From positions 694,272-758,271 of the forward strand of contig LSRX01000082.1 in assembly GCA_001939145.1 (NCBI GenBank): a DNA stretch of 64,000 nucleotides, in the 5' to 3' direction. The translations under genes were made by a program, and so were the position numbers. Position 1 is the stretch's first letter. Each line of letters starts with the position of its first letter. The stretch is from Symbiodinium microadriaticum. Lineage: Eukaryota; Sar; Dinophyceae; Suessiales; Symbiodiniaceae. This document shows positions 38,562-49,288 of the stretch, in pieces. Under the pieces are notes generated by a model. That model searched no databases, was not told the origin of the DNA, and worked only from the letters and a program-made list of their open reading frames with translations.

Positions 38562-40925
38562 TCAAGAGCCCGAGGCCGAGGCGTAGAAGAGTTCAGCACT
38601 TGCAGCAGCAGCCAAAATAGTTCTCTCTTCCCACTTCTGGTTGTCTCTTGCACGTCGTGCGAAGGCCGCACGGTCAGAATGCATCCACAAATCATTTACA
38701 CAGGCACGGGCGCTTTCATCCGCCAAAGCATTCCAGCTTCTCTGCTGCGAGGTCGGTACCTCAGTCAGAGGGCGCCAGCGCGAAGAGCTTTTGCCATGTG
38801 ACGGTATCCAAGACAAGTGGATGTGCCACCCTCGCGCCTGCAGATTTCTCAATCGGTTCCTTGTGTCCTGAACAAGAAGGAAGCATGAGCACCCGCCCCC
38901 ACTCAAGATGGCCGTCATCGCAGCTTCGCAATCTATCAAGATCGAAACAAATGTTTGTCTTGGCGGCAGGGGGACCTGGGACAAGGCTATGAGAAGCCAT
39001 CTGACTGCACACACTTCAGCTCGGTAGGCCGACTGGTCTTCCCCAGACAAACCCTGAGTGAAAACATTGTGATCGTCTTCAGCAGAGGAGATCACGATTG
39101 CAGCTGCGCCAATGTTGTCTCTGGAGCTGCCATCAGTGGCAACATACAGCGTTTCGTGCTTGCTGCACATTTCTCGGACCTGTTTCGACAGCTGGTCAAC
39201 GATGCAGTCCGTTGTTCTGGGAGCAGGCGGCTCCTCTTCTGCCAAAATAGCAAACAATCGTTCCTCTGCTCTGTTCTGCGGCGGGTTCAAATTGCATCGG
39301 TGGGTTACCGTGCTAGGACAAACCCAAAGCAAGTGGGCTCTGCTAGGCTGGCTCAAGCCACACAGGCAGCTGGGGGCCGGCCCTGTGGGGTAGAACCTCG
39401 GCCTCGCATGCCACCAAGAGCCACCCGTGGCAAGGGCAGTTTGTCGCACAGCTCCTGGCGGGGAACGTTTCCAAAGTGCAACGTGGCCTCGAGCTTTTAA
39501 GAACCCTCCTAACGGGGGGGCAGGGAGGTCCAGGCCGCGGGCTAGGTGGGGGTCCGTTCTGTGCAGGGACTTACGGACCCTGCTAGACTTGGCCAGAGCC
39601 TTGCGGCGGTGGAAGTGCAACATCCATTCACGAAGAACGTTGGTGGATTCCCATCCAACCCAGAACTGACGCCTTTGGCAGTTTGCATCTCGCCAGCAAA
39701 TCTTGTGACCATCGGCACTGACAGTCCACCCTAACTTCCTGAAGACAGGGTCTAACGCAGGCAGAGCTTTGAGCCACGACTTGGTGGCTTGAAGAACCGA
39801 GACTTCCTCGAGCCAAGTGCTAGGTCTGTCGTGGAGCCTCAGCCCCGCAGACACCGCAGCCCAGTCTAGAGCACATCTAGGGTCAGCCCTCCAGTCCAGG
39901 ACTTCGTTATAGAGAACCGGGGGTGCCTCATGCGTGAGGTTAATCGAAAAGGCTTGCCTGATCGATTGAGTTATCGAATCGATCTGCTCCTCTGTCGGCA
40001 TTGCAAAACCTGCAGCCCACTGCACGGTGGAAAGGCCCAGGGATCTGATGTGCTGCAGGACTTGCCAAGGATGTCGGGTGGCAGCCGCAACAAATCGCAG
40101 TCTCTGGCATGCCTTCTCTAGAGAAAACTTTTTCATCCTGCACGGCTCACCCTCCAGGGAGTGAACGAGCCCCAGTGCAGAAAGGTGGGGCACTCTCCCG
40201 TAACCTAGTTTGTCGGCCACGCTCTGCAGTTCAGTGCCTCCTGAAACGGACGATTGTCTGGGATCACACTGAAGATCAAAAACATCATCAAAATGCTTGC
40301 TCTTACGGGAAGCAGTCATCACCACTTCATCGTTGTTTTGGTCAGTTTCAGGTGCAGGCCACACTGAGCGATCATCTAGAAAAGACAAGCACTCAGTATG
40401 TCGATCCTTAACAAGACAACTCCAAGTGAGCATCAGGCACGTAGCTACCACAGGGCTGAAAGGGCAGCCCTGTATCAGCCCTCTACCCGGCCGCTGCCAC
40501 TCTGCGCTGACCACACCACGGTAGCTGAGGAGGCGCTGCACTTTGCCGTAAAAAGAGCGAAGGATATCAATTACTTCTGACGGCATCTGCAATCTGGTCA
40601 AAATTGGCACCATAAGCTCAAAGGACATCGAGTCGAAAAAATGCCTAAGATCTTCGGACAAGAAACAAGAAGCTCCACTCTGCAGCGCATGAGTGAAACG
40701 CAGGTGTCTCCCCTGTAGGGCAATCCTCCAAAGACTTGAGGAGTGGTCCAAGTTGCGGTCCACTCCCGGAGGCGGCGCACAATGACTTTGGATCCTAATC
40801 TCCAAGCCAAGGAGCAAAGAGCTATGGGCCTAAACCCAGGACTAGCAGGTTTCGGAAGCAAAGCAGTGAGGACGTAGGTCCACGCCTCCGGCACTTCTCC
40901 TGTGTACAGTATGTGCTGCCACAGT
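38562..40925 (-). mobile_element. LINE-type retrotransposon: reverse transcriptase and RNase H, 5'-truncated
   Basis: The main frame, 40817-38562 (751 codons), holds reverse transcriptase motif A (EDLRHFFDSM, residues 55-64), motif B (GLIQGCPFSP, 113-122) and motif C (FLDD, 146-149, variant of YADD), then a CxC..H..C finger (484-500), then an RNase H domain with D562 (ATDGSS), E601 (AYRAE), D629 (ILIDC) and D700 (NALADES): all four catalytic acids are present. The N-terminal RT motif (QHILYTGEVPEAW, ALLPKP, FRPIALCSLAWRLGS, QVFGGLPYRG) lies in another minus frame, 40930-40690, so one frameshift falls near 40700. No apurinic-type endonuclease domain is present upstream; the copy starts beside an unrelated ORF that ends at 40933. 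The RT appears dead because of the frameshift but recent, with few other breaks. Confidence 0.9.
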
Positions 40926-40932
40926 TGCCTCT

Positions 40933-41535
40933 CTATAGCTCTTCCTGTCCTTCGGACAGCCCCTGGACGTCATGGAGGGCGGCTTGGATCCCTTTTGTGA
41001 CCTTGTTCTCGACCTTCTCGGTGAGCTTGTGGACTGGTGCTAGTCCTTCCTTGATCGTGCCGAGGGTCTCCTCGCTGAGTCGTCGCTGTTGCTGCGCCAT
41101 CCCTTGTCGGAGCGCTCTTTGGATTGCCCAGACGATGGAGTCCAAAGTCATTTCCGCCCCCGGGCCGCACTGGGGAGATGGTTCCCCGGTCGTCATGCTT
41201 CGAAGGAGAGATCCCCTCAAAGGCTGTCCCTGTTGCATGTGAGGGCGTCGTCGTCGTGTTACGAAGTCACCGAACTCCCCGGCGACAGCGTCGAAGGCGG
41301 ACACGCAAGTGCTGTGTTCTTCACGGTGAGCTTGATGGCTGCACGGGCCGGCCTTCAGTAGTGGGGCCACTGCAGCCAAAACGGCTTCGACGGATGGCCT
41401 CAAGCCGCCCCCGCTCAAGCACGCGTCCACCCCCAGGCCCGGAGGGAAGCCCCCCAAGCCCAAGGGGCCGTTGCTGAGCAGACCCCCCCAAGAAGGGAGA
41501 GCCCCGGCGGACGACTTGAGTCAAAAAATGGCTAC
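40933..41535 (-). mobile_element. DinoSL-tagged ORF (element B)
   Basis: The minus-strand ORF 41463-40933 (176 residues) ends SEGQEEL. Its middle is helical and basic: LDSIVWAIQRALRQGMAQQQ, then RRLSEETLGTIKEGLAPVHK and LTEKVENKVTKGIQAALHD, with the feel of a coiled coil. 72 bases upstream of its first codon lies a spliced-leader relict (41535-41515), and the leader region between shares sequence with the one at 53005-52890, so this is a second member of one family. The protein family is not recognised. It abuts the truncated LINE directly in the same orientation. Confidence 0.55.
41515..41535 (-). other. DinoSL spliced-leader relict
   Basis: The minus strand reads GTAGCCATTTT, TTGA, then CTCAAG, matching the conserved DinoSL end (GTAGCCATTTTGGCTCAAG) with two extra bases and about two changes. 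A genomic SL joined to a coding leader indicates that a trans-spliced mRNA was copied back into DNA. Confidence 0.7.
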
Positions 41536-41590
41536 ACACACACACACACACTCTCTCTCTCTCTCTCTCTCTCTCTCGCTCTCTATCACA
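41536..41590. repeat. CA/CT dinucleotide microsatellite
   Basis: CA run followed by CT run immediately outside the spliced-leader relict. The relict at 53005 is likewise bounded by a CT-rich tract. Confidence 0.97.
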
Positions 41591-41639
41591 CTCTCTCACA
41601 CTCACCTGACTGACACTGACACGGAATCATTAGCTGGCG

Positions 41640-42440
41640 CACAGGTCCTATTGTCGCTTCGAGATTCGAAAACCAGCTGCTGATCCTGCCGAAGCGGCCA
41701 AGGACTTGCACAGCGTATGCTGGCACTCCTGGAGCGCTCCAGAGTCTGTCCGCAGCCTGGGATGAACGAACTTAACGGCGTTTTGAACCTCTTGTGACGC
41801 TTCCTGGACTTGGGAGAGCAGGGATGGGAGGCAATGGCACGGAGAGCACAGCCTGTCGAAAGTACGCTGAATTGCCAGACCGTTCCCGAGCATCGCTTAG
41901 AAGCCTTCAAAACCCACCGGCTTTCGGGCCACAGCCGAGCCGCTGCTGGAAGATGCGGACACTTTCCTTATCGGAGGACACTCTCGCACTTGCACTGGCC
42001 TGAAAGCCTCAAGGACCTCGCAGCCTCGAGCCGACCCTGGCCTTGGCTGGAGCGACTGCTTCGCGCGGACGCTCCACCAGGAGATACCATTTGGCTAGGT
42101 AGTGGCCTCTGGCTTCGATCAGGCACGGCGTGAAACTCGGTCTCATGAGATCGCCTACCCAGAAACTCGTGGACTGCTCGTGGACTGGCGGCCAAGATGC
42201 ACTGCCAGGCTAATGGTCCGGGAGTGCCCAACTTTCTCTGGATGCCCAGAGCTTCCCTGATCGGCAACGGCTCCGACCACTGGACTCTGGCTGCAGGCTT
42301 CTTCATCGTCACAAACCAAACTCTGATGGAATCCAATTCCCAGGCCCCCTGAAGTGGTGAAGAAGCCATCGTTCAAGGTTCCCGGAGATGCCAAGAGTCT
42401 GTTCGTATCGAAGGCCCTTGTCCAGCGCATCCTTTACCGT
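41640..42440 (-). CDS. Multi-exon gene segment, unknown function
   Basis: 42440-42317 reads KDALDKGLRYEQTLGISGNL then ERWLLHHFRGPGNWIPSEF and is followed by G|GTTTGT, a plausible donor. The next block, about 42310-42150, reads KKPAARVQWSEPLPIREALG then KLGTPGPLAWQCILAASPRA and VHEFLG. 41830-41650 reads SQVQEASQEVQNAVKFVHPR, then RTDSGALQECQHTLCKSLAA. All are minus-strand. WQCILAASPRAVHEFLG resembles segments of sugar-transfer enzymes but not strongly enough to name. The function is unknown. Confidence 0.5.
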
Positions 42441-42685
42441 CGGTCCATTGCTGATGGCAACCGCGCCTCGCTCATACGGTGCGATCTACGTTCGCATCCA
42501 CGCAACTGGAAGGACAGCTCTGCGCACGAGATTCCCGAACCGTGCAGAATCGGCCAAGACAAGTTGGGACCCAAATCTTTGCTTGCCAAGCACACAGATG
42601 CAAAGCCCGTGCTTCCTGCCAAGAACCGTGGGACGAGATTTCGGGGTCCCCCACGGGAAATTGAAACAACTTCACCTGGATTTTC

Positions 42686-42994
42686 TTACGGAGGCGGTGC
42701 ACCTTTGACGTTCGTGTAGTTGCAGCACGTTCCATCACTCATCGGGTTCGGGCGGGAGTCCTTCCTGAGGACATCTGACACACAGCCCATAAAGGCACAC
42801 AGCCGCGAAGGTTCGATGGACTCAGGATGCATGAAACCCCGAAACGCCGAACCGCACCACTCGCCAATGGGACTTTGTGCCCTGATGCCTGCCGACGATC
42901 GGGCTCTTGCCGGGCCAGTGCCAAACCGCCCTCGGCAAAGGCTAGCGCCTGCAATGGCTTGAGAGATCATGAGACCCCAAGTCTCCAATTCCAA
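42686..42994 (-). CDS. Candidate exon, unknown protein
   Basis: The minus frame reads WCGSAFRGFMHPESIEPSRL then CAFMGCVSDVLRKDSRPNPM and SDGTCCNYTNVKG. It is Cys-rich and well formed for about 60 codons. It lies 250 bases upstream of the exons at 41640-42440 on the same strand and probably belongs to that gene. No family is recognised. Confidence 0.4.
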   Translation of the reverse strand: MELETWGLMISQAIAGASLCRGRFGTGPARARSSAGIRAQSPIGEWCGSAFRGFMHPESIEPSRLCAFMGCVSDVLRKDSRPNPMSDGTCCNYTNVKGAPPP

Positions 42995-43317
42995 GGAAAC
43001 AAAAACTTCAAGTGCTTTGTTCTATCAAATTTCGAGGGTCATGACACTCAGACCCTATGTCCGAAAGGATGTGATCTGCCTCTCACCTAACCAGGTCTCC
43101 TCGACATTTATCCTCTGCCATTAAACGACCCCTCCCTGCCTCACCCGGGTCGTTCAGGGCCAGGGAGGCAGTCGCCAACACGAAATGGGCCTTCACCTCA
43201 CAGATCTGACAAAACCTCTGCAGTGTCAGTGGGGTCGGCTCTGGCTGAGACGCCACGAGGTGAAAATGCAGAAACCTAAATCAAACCTTAAACAAAACTC
43301 AAATTATTGTTACAAGG

Positions 43318-43380
43318 AAGCTGAATTACATATGGGCCCCATCAACCCTAACACACCCCAGGGCCCATATCATTCAGCTT
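43318..43380. repeat. Inverted repeat with 21-base loop
   Basis: The left arm 43318-43339 and right arm 43361-43380 pair as AAGCTGAAT..ATATGGGCCC on both sides with a 2-3 base bulge; the loop is 43340-43360. The surrounding 42995-43373 is otherwise non-coding. Confidence 0.9.
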
Positions 43381-43399
43381 TCAAGTATTGCTGCCTCTG

Positions 43400-44330
43400 A
43401 ATCGCGTCCGACCCCTCCGAATCCTACCAACAACCCAGCCGCCAACGTCCTCCTACCCCTCATTTTGGCCTGGTTCGCTGCATCCCCGAGCTCTGCGAAG
43501 GTATCCAGCGCCCGCTTCGCGGCCGCGCGGGCCTGTGCGGGGGTTACTGTGAAATCAGGGCTATTGTTCCAGTCGGCAAAGACCTTAGTCACTACGAGTA
43601 GTCTGTTGAGAAAAGGCAAGCGAGGGAAAGCGGTTGGAAAAGAACACAGTGAAACCGATGGAAAGAAATGCGACTAATCCCTTCAATATCGCAATGTAGT
43701 CGCCGCCAGCAAGCGTCCAAATAGCAAGTCATGGGCAGGTATTCTTGCCCCCACCCACCATCCAGCTTGGCAGCACGAGCCCACAAAAGCACACATCCTC
43801 CTGAGGTGCTTCTCTCGGCATGACGCTTACCATGCTGGATCCGGTCCGCGGATAGCGGGAAAGTCCAGCCGGAAGAAGTTCCGTCATGAGGAGACCCGCA
43901 GTCTTTTCCCAAGCACATTAGCAAATCTTCGTGGCAGCCCATGCCGCAGGAAATATCTTGTTAATTAACAGCCGATGAATGCGGTATTGCCAACCTCGTT
44001 CATTTTTGTTCGGCTGATAGACGCACGGATCTGTGGCAACCGTTGGAGTGAAGGCAAGAAGTTTCAGCTTCAACCACATCTTTTGTGTCCATCCTTTCGT
44101 TCCCCGTTGCGCAGAAGAGCCATCGTTGACGGACAGGAAACCACTCATGCTCTAAGGCTTCGAGCACCGCAGTTGAATCTGCTGGTGCCTGCAAATCCTC
44201 CTCACCTGCGATGTGCTGTCAGGCGCTCGTTGGCGATTTTGTGCACATGCTGGCTCCTCTTGCCCACGCCGCCGACAGCATCTATCACTGGCCACCCATG
44301 TGCGGCGCTAACGTCGTTGTGCGGCAGTGC
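43400..44330 (-). CDS. Multi-exon gene segment, unknown function
   Basis: Minus-strand blocks: 44330-44280 (EALPHNDVSAAHGWP, ending CCA|GTGATAG), 44215-44030 (HIAGEEDLQAPADSTAVLEA, then LEHEWFPVRQRWLFCATGN and RMDTKDVVEAETSC, preceded by CTGACAG), 44040-43918 (LAFTPTVATDPCVYQPNKNE, then RIHRLLINKIFPAAWAATK) and 43610-43455 (NRLLVVTKVFADWNNSPDF, then TVTPAQARAAAKRALDTFAE and LGDAANQAK, preceded by a pyrimidine run and CAACAG). The intron between the first two would be about 70 bases. ALEHEWF resembles the end of a protein kinase lobe, but no other kinase motif is seen, so no function is assigned. Confidence 0.5.
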
Positions 44331-44473
44331 TTCCTGAAGCACCTGGTCTTCATGGTGAAGTCAATCAAAGACGGGCTCGTCATCCTTCGATGTCACGGAA
44401 CGGCTGTGCCAAGCTTCGGCTGCTGTTGCGTACCGAAAGGCCGAACGCCGAAAAACACTGCAACTGCAAAGGG

Positions 44474-45326
44474 CTAGCAAGCGGCTCCAAAGCTCAGAGG
44501 CCAGTCAAGACGCCTCTCACATGTTGTGTGAGCTGGTTTCATGACAGTACCCAAAGCGCTGTGGGATTCAAGCCCAGGCACATCCGGTGTAACTCTCACA
44601 CCTTGCCAACTCGAATGCAATTCAAGGGCATGCCGGTGCTTAAGTATGGTTTGCAGTTCGCAGCACAGGTTGGAGTCTTTCCGACTCAGGAATTCCAGCT
44701 TGGACAAAGGCTTAAACTAATTTTAGGTGGAGGACACACAGCCAGAGGCTTATCAAAACTCATGGGCGGCATGACGGTCCCTTCCCCCCAATGTTTCCGG
44801 CCCCTGCCGCTTGCCGAAAGGAAACGTTGGGACAGGAACTCAAACTACACTTTCCAACTTACAATCGCCATGGAAATCATGATGCTTCGGATGCTATTCT
44901 GATCCTCAGACTCCCAACTCCTGCTACCCAACAGGACGAAAAGCGAGCGAGCTCCGATTCGTTATTGACAAATTCTGCCTACTTCTTGATTGGCCCTCGT
45001 TGGTACCCTGAATAGCCGGTAACCGTAGCCTTGCCTATTAGACAAGTCGCAAAAAGGAGGAAGCGATTACACGCAATCCTCTTCTAGAGTCACTAGAGTC
45101 CACCTGGTCACGCGTCCATCGCCCAAAGCTGGCTCAAGCAACGCCAACCCGCTGGCCTCCTGCCGCTTCTTGTTGCCACGTCGGCCCTCGGGGATCCTGG
45201 ACGCTGAAAAATGGCGTGACCTAGGCAGTCCTGTCTGGAAGCTGCTAGCCGCTTGCCAACAAAAAGACTGTGGAAGCGCGGAAGCAGCAACGCCTTCGGC
45301 TCTCCAACATCGCCTCGGCACCGCAA
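44474..45326 (-). CDS. Candidate exons, unknown protein
   Basis: 45320-45110 contains LLLPRFHSLFVGKRLAASRQ then CLGHAIFQRPGSPRADVAT. 44707-44474 reads MSKLEFLSRKDSNLCCELQT then ILKHRHALELHSSWQGVRVT and PDVPGLESHSALGTVMKPAH, about 75 codons without a stop. The strand agrees with the flanking gene segments. No family is recognised. On the plus strand 45400-45628 a hydrophobic frame (SLLATAVALLPKEGQLLVCA) is an alternative reading of nearby sequence. Confidence 0.4.
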
Positions 45327-46290
45327 AGGAGCATCATGGCCTGCAGGTGCTCACGTGAGATTACGCTTCCCTGCTTTTGCCATCGCAGTTTCTGGAATCT
45401 GCAGACTCAAAACAAGGAAAAACTTTTCGTGTCAGGCCCAGAAAAATCCACGTCCCATCGCTGCAGTCTCTCCTCGCCACGGCGGTCGCCCTTCTCCCGA
45501 AAGAAGGCCAGCTCCTCGTTTGCGCGCTTTTCGGCCTTGCCGCAGTGAGCTATTTCAAACTAGACCGGAGGCAGCCACTTCGAGCCTACAAATCAAGGAT
45601 GCAAAGATTTTCGGGAAGCAAGTTCTAGTTAAGTTTGGTTGAGTTTCACAGAAGCTCAGGTTCTTGCCTAAGCCGAACCCTACGTGCCCATGCCGCACCT
45701 TTATCTTGCGTTGGATTATGTTGGATTCACCCTAGCTAGACCATGCTACACCACTGCCGCAGCAGCGCAGACATTGCAAGCGCAGTTCGGGCCTGAACTT
45801 CCAGTACTATAAGATAAACTCACAGGCACCAGGCCGAAACCCCAAACTAAAGACGCATGCCAGCGAGTCGTCGCCTCGACGAGTATAGCCTTTTTCTCTG
45901 CCCCATCCTCGCAAACAGAGCACTTGGGGATCGAGGGCTCGGGAAAAACTATCATTAGTTCCTGTATGCTCTTAGTTCGGCTTCAGAGGTCCTTGTAACG
46001 AGGCTGCTGCGCCTGCACTCGGCAGCAGTTGACTATGACTCGCAGCCTGCAGCGAAAGAACATCCATTCCGCGAAGTGCGTGCTCTCAAGTAGCGCCAGG
46101 TATGCTGTGTGCCTGCACAAGCGACCCTGCGAGCGTTCAAACACGCGGGAGAAAAGTGCCCTTGCGTTCTAAAATTCTGAAGCACACATCAGGCAAACCT
46201 GCGCGATTGCGCTTCACATCGTGACTGAGAGGCTAGCATCGGTCTTTGCCACTGGGCCGTGGATCCCGAAATCTTTCAACTTAAATCTGT

Positions 46291-46590
46291 TCAAGACGGG
46301 CTCTCTTGTGTTTGTCCCATTACTTCACTTCCGGCAAGTTCCAAATCAATGACGATCACGTTATGTCTGCATCTGCTACGACACTTGCTAGTTTGCATGC
46401 AATTCAGCTGCAAGCTCCCCCACTCGTTCTGCTCGGCGGCATGCTGCTCTACAACCACCATGCTGAGGTTCGCGCGCATCCGCTGAAACCTCTCAGCATG
46501 CACGAGCTGGACTTTCAAAGACCACAGTTGAAGCCTGCAAGGCTCATCCCACTCGCTAAGGCAAATGCCTTTCCAGGCCAAGCAATCCAC
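46291..46590 (-). CDS. Candidate exon, unknown protein
   Basis: The minus frame of 99 codons reads WDEPCRLQLWSLKVQLVHAE then RFQRMRANLSMVVVEQHAAE and QNEWGSLQLNCMQTSKC. An antisense plus frame (46306-46608) is also open; the minus reading has the better spread of Trp, Glu and hydrophobics. Function unknown. 45630-46260 to its left has no convincing exon. Confidence 0.35.
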   Translation of the reverse strand: MDCLAWKGICLSEWDEPCRLQLWSLKVQLVHAERFQRMRANLSMVVVEQHAAEQNEWGSLQLNCMQTSKCRSRCRHNVIVIDLELAGSEVMGQTQESPS

Positions 46591-46664
46591 TCAACCGGAG
46601 AACCCTGAGGCGAAACTAAACGAAACAACACCACCTTCTAATCCACGAGCAGACACACAGAAAC

Positions 46665-47262
46665 TCAAAGAGAGAGAGAGAGAGAAAGACAGACAAGCAC
46701 GCACACACACACACACACACACCCGCGCGCGCGCGCGCCCGCGCAACCAAACAAACGAACAAACAAACAGCACAGACAAACAAACACTGAAAAAGTAGCT
46801 GAGGTCACCCGAAGTCAACAGCACAAGTAGCCTGGACTCGAGCAAAAAGTCTTCTTTGCAAACCCAGTAGCCACTCTTGAGCCAGCCAAATTGGCAATGT
46901 TTGGGATGCTCTAGGTACCCGTGTCTGCGTTACTCACAAGCGAAGAGACAAGCAATCAAGCTAGCAAGAAAGGCAAGCAGACAAACAAGCAAGCAAACAC
47001 GCCGGAACAAAACGACAGCAAACAACACAACACAGACTGACTGAATACTCTGAATGACTGTCTAACTGGAAACTGGCTAACAAACAAACTCACTGACGGA
47101 CGGACGGACTGAGTAGCCAACTAATTGACTGACTCGCCGACTGACTGAGTGACCAGCTACCTATATCTGACGAACTATGTGACGAACTGACTGACTGACT
47201 AAGTGACTCACTAGCCGAGTACCGACCTACCTACCGACCGACCGACCGACCGAACGAACCAA
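46665..47262. repeat. Microsatellite interval: GA, CA, CG, then CAAG/GACT/ACCG tetranucleotides
   Basis: 46668-46742 is GA then CA then GC alternation; 46960-47000 is CAAG/AAAC units; 47030-47262 is diverged GACT, GACG and CCGA units. It separates the gene ending at 47360 from the exons on its left and has no coding potential. Confidence 0.9.
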
Positions 47263-47359
47263 AAAAACATACAACTCCTCAGCTTAGCCAAACAACTCAA
47301 CAGCGAGTTGTAAGCATGTGACGTCACACAGACAGGGGGCCTGTCCCTGATCCCAACAA

Positions 47360-48898
47360 TTATATGCTAGACGTCTCTATACTCTCAGCTGTGTTTCCGC
47401 TGCCTGCGGCTTTAGCTTGGCTCACTGCATTTGCAACTTCGGCTTCTGAATCATATAACTTCAGGGCATGGCGGAAGCTAGATTCCAGGCAATGGCTTCC
47501 AGGCAGCTTCGTAGCTGTAGAGTTGGTGCAAAGATACTCTGGAATTTTGAAGAAATTACAGTACTGGGAATCTGCGGAACTACATTTGTCGGCGTCTTCT
47601 TTGTTGCATGGCCATTGTCAGCGATTACACGATGGTGACCTTCATGTATTGTGCTTCGGCGGGGGCAGAAAGCTCTCTCATTTCAAATTTCCTTGTGGAA
47701 GCGAACGACACCTTTTCGCTTCCTGAAGACATGCAAACCCGCTTGCGCTGCATTGTTTGGTGGTCCATCCCAAACGCAATGCTTTGTATGTAGCACCATA
47801 GGCACGTTCCCCCTTCTATGGGAAGACTCAGTGAGTAGCGACAACAGAAACTGCTGGCACTCCCCGACTCGCTCCTCCAATGCGGCTGTTCCAAGCTCCG
47901 TCTCAGCATGTCCCACGCGTTGCCAGGCTTCGGCATAACCTTTATAGACAAACCTCTAGGCCCTACAGGACATTCCCGGATGCGAGGGGTCGCGAATCGT
48001 GATCCTGTGAAAATACGCTTGCGACAGCCGTCCTCCACTGGGTTAACCAAAGCACCTCCACAAACCAAATGTTTCCAAGACCGAAGCACCTCCTCCCAAA
48101 CGTGTTCCGCTCTGCACCCACGTCAAATCGCCAAGCCGGCCCATTGCGACAGACGGCAAGAGACGGCAGACGTGAAACGAAAGCTGGAAGATAGCTTTGC
48201 CAATAAAACCAAAGACCATGCCGGACACAGCAGAGAGACGCCCAAATCTGCTGAAGGCCTCAAGGTCTCCGCGGGCCCGCGCCGCGCTCAGCGCCTCTTC
48301 TGCCAAACGCCTCGCCTCAGTGTGAGCTTCAGGACGGCTCGGCTCTTGTGCATCAATGAAGCCCACACAAAGCGCGCCTGCACAAAAGACTTTTTTTCTC
48401 CTCCCCCACCCCTGGACTTTGGCTTCCAAGAATATTAGCCGTCTCAGCCCCCACCACCGGAGATTCTGACTGCGGAAAGTGGCCCGGCGGAGATGCGAAG
48501 CGTTTACAGTTACAACTTTTGCATGCCCTGTCAGAGCCTTCTGGTGTTCCTCCGAGGCCAGGAGGAGGTCCTCTGCCTGCCCAGCACAGCTGGTCTTGGC
48601 CGTAAACGTTGGAATCTCAAGCTCCCGATCTCGTGCCTGGGCCAGCTGAGGATCCGACACCCCCATGGCATCTAAAGTGACCTGAAGCTCAGGTGTTCAA
48701 ATCATGCTGACCGTTTCCACGTCGTGAAGCGCCAATGCACAGCCACGCCTTCTCATAAACCGCGTCATCTGCAAACCACAAGAGGCCGCAGAGCCGAAAC
48801 GCCGTGCGGAGGTGGAAGGTCTCTTGGGAGAGCTTGGACTGAGACCCAATGGTGCACGCCGTGTCATGAATTCCCATGAATACTGCCTCGTGTCTCAC
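47360..48898 (-). CDS. 3' part of a multi-exon gene with its stop codon, unknown function
   Basis: Minus-strand exons: 48898-48700 (DTACTIGSQSKLSQETFHLR, then CGLLWFADDAVYEKAWLCIG), 48683-48490 (VTLDAMGVSDPQLAQARDRE, then LEIPTFTAKTSCAGQAEDLL and ASEEHQKALTGHAKVVTVNA; preceded by CTTCAG), about 48330-48190 (ARRLAEEALSAARARGDLEA then FSRFGRLSAVSG), about 47790-47625 (SGSEKVSFASTRKFEMRELS then APAEAQYMKVTIV) and the last exon, about 47610-47360 (DSQYCNFFKIPEYLCTNST, FRHALKLYDSEAEVANAVSQ, AKAAGSGNTAESIETSSI, stop TAA 47360-47362). The acidic, helical C terminus and clean stop next to microsatellite DNA mark a real gene end. The family is not recognised; the plus-strand frames here (47364-47793) look antisense. 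Confidence 0.55.
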
Positions 48899-49288
48899 CC
48901 AAACACACCGTCGTTCAAACGAATTCTCGAACCCGACGGGCGCAGTTCACAAACCAAGCCCGGAAAAAAGATGCCCTCAGTACCTGCTAGCGCCTCCGTG
49001 GCACTCCTTGGTGATCCAGCAGAGTCCAGCAGGCATTCATTTCACAGCTGTGTTGGTATCACAGTACACTCAACCGCATACCCATCCAAAGCCATTCTGA
49101 CACGAGCTGGCTGCATCGTGCCTGCGATCCAGGATGTTCAACTCCACAGCCCCTATCACAACAACGGCTACAACACCGTGAATTAGAGGGCGAGAAGACC
49201 CCGATGTGCGATCAGTCAATAAAAGGTGCGAGGTTGTGATCGAATCTGAGCTCCCCTTTCAGCGAGTGGCTCCATGGCGGCTGCCGAC

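Noticed and set aside
44120..44194. Protein-kinase-like ending ALEHEWF
   Set aside because: No glycine loop, catalytic HRD or DFG motif was seen in neighbouring exons.
47364..47793. Plus-strand ORFs of 120 and 61 residues
   Set aside because: Antisense to a minus exon chain ending in a clean stop; the minus reading joins better with upstream exons, although the shorter plus frame looks fairly protein-like.
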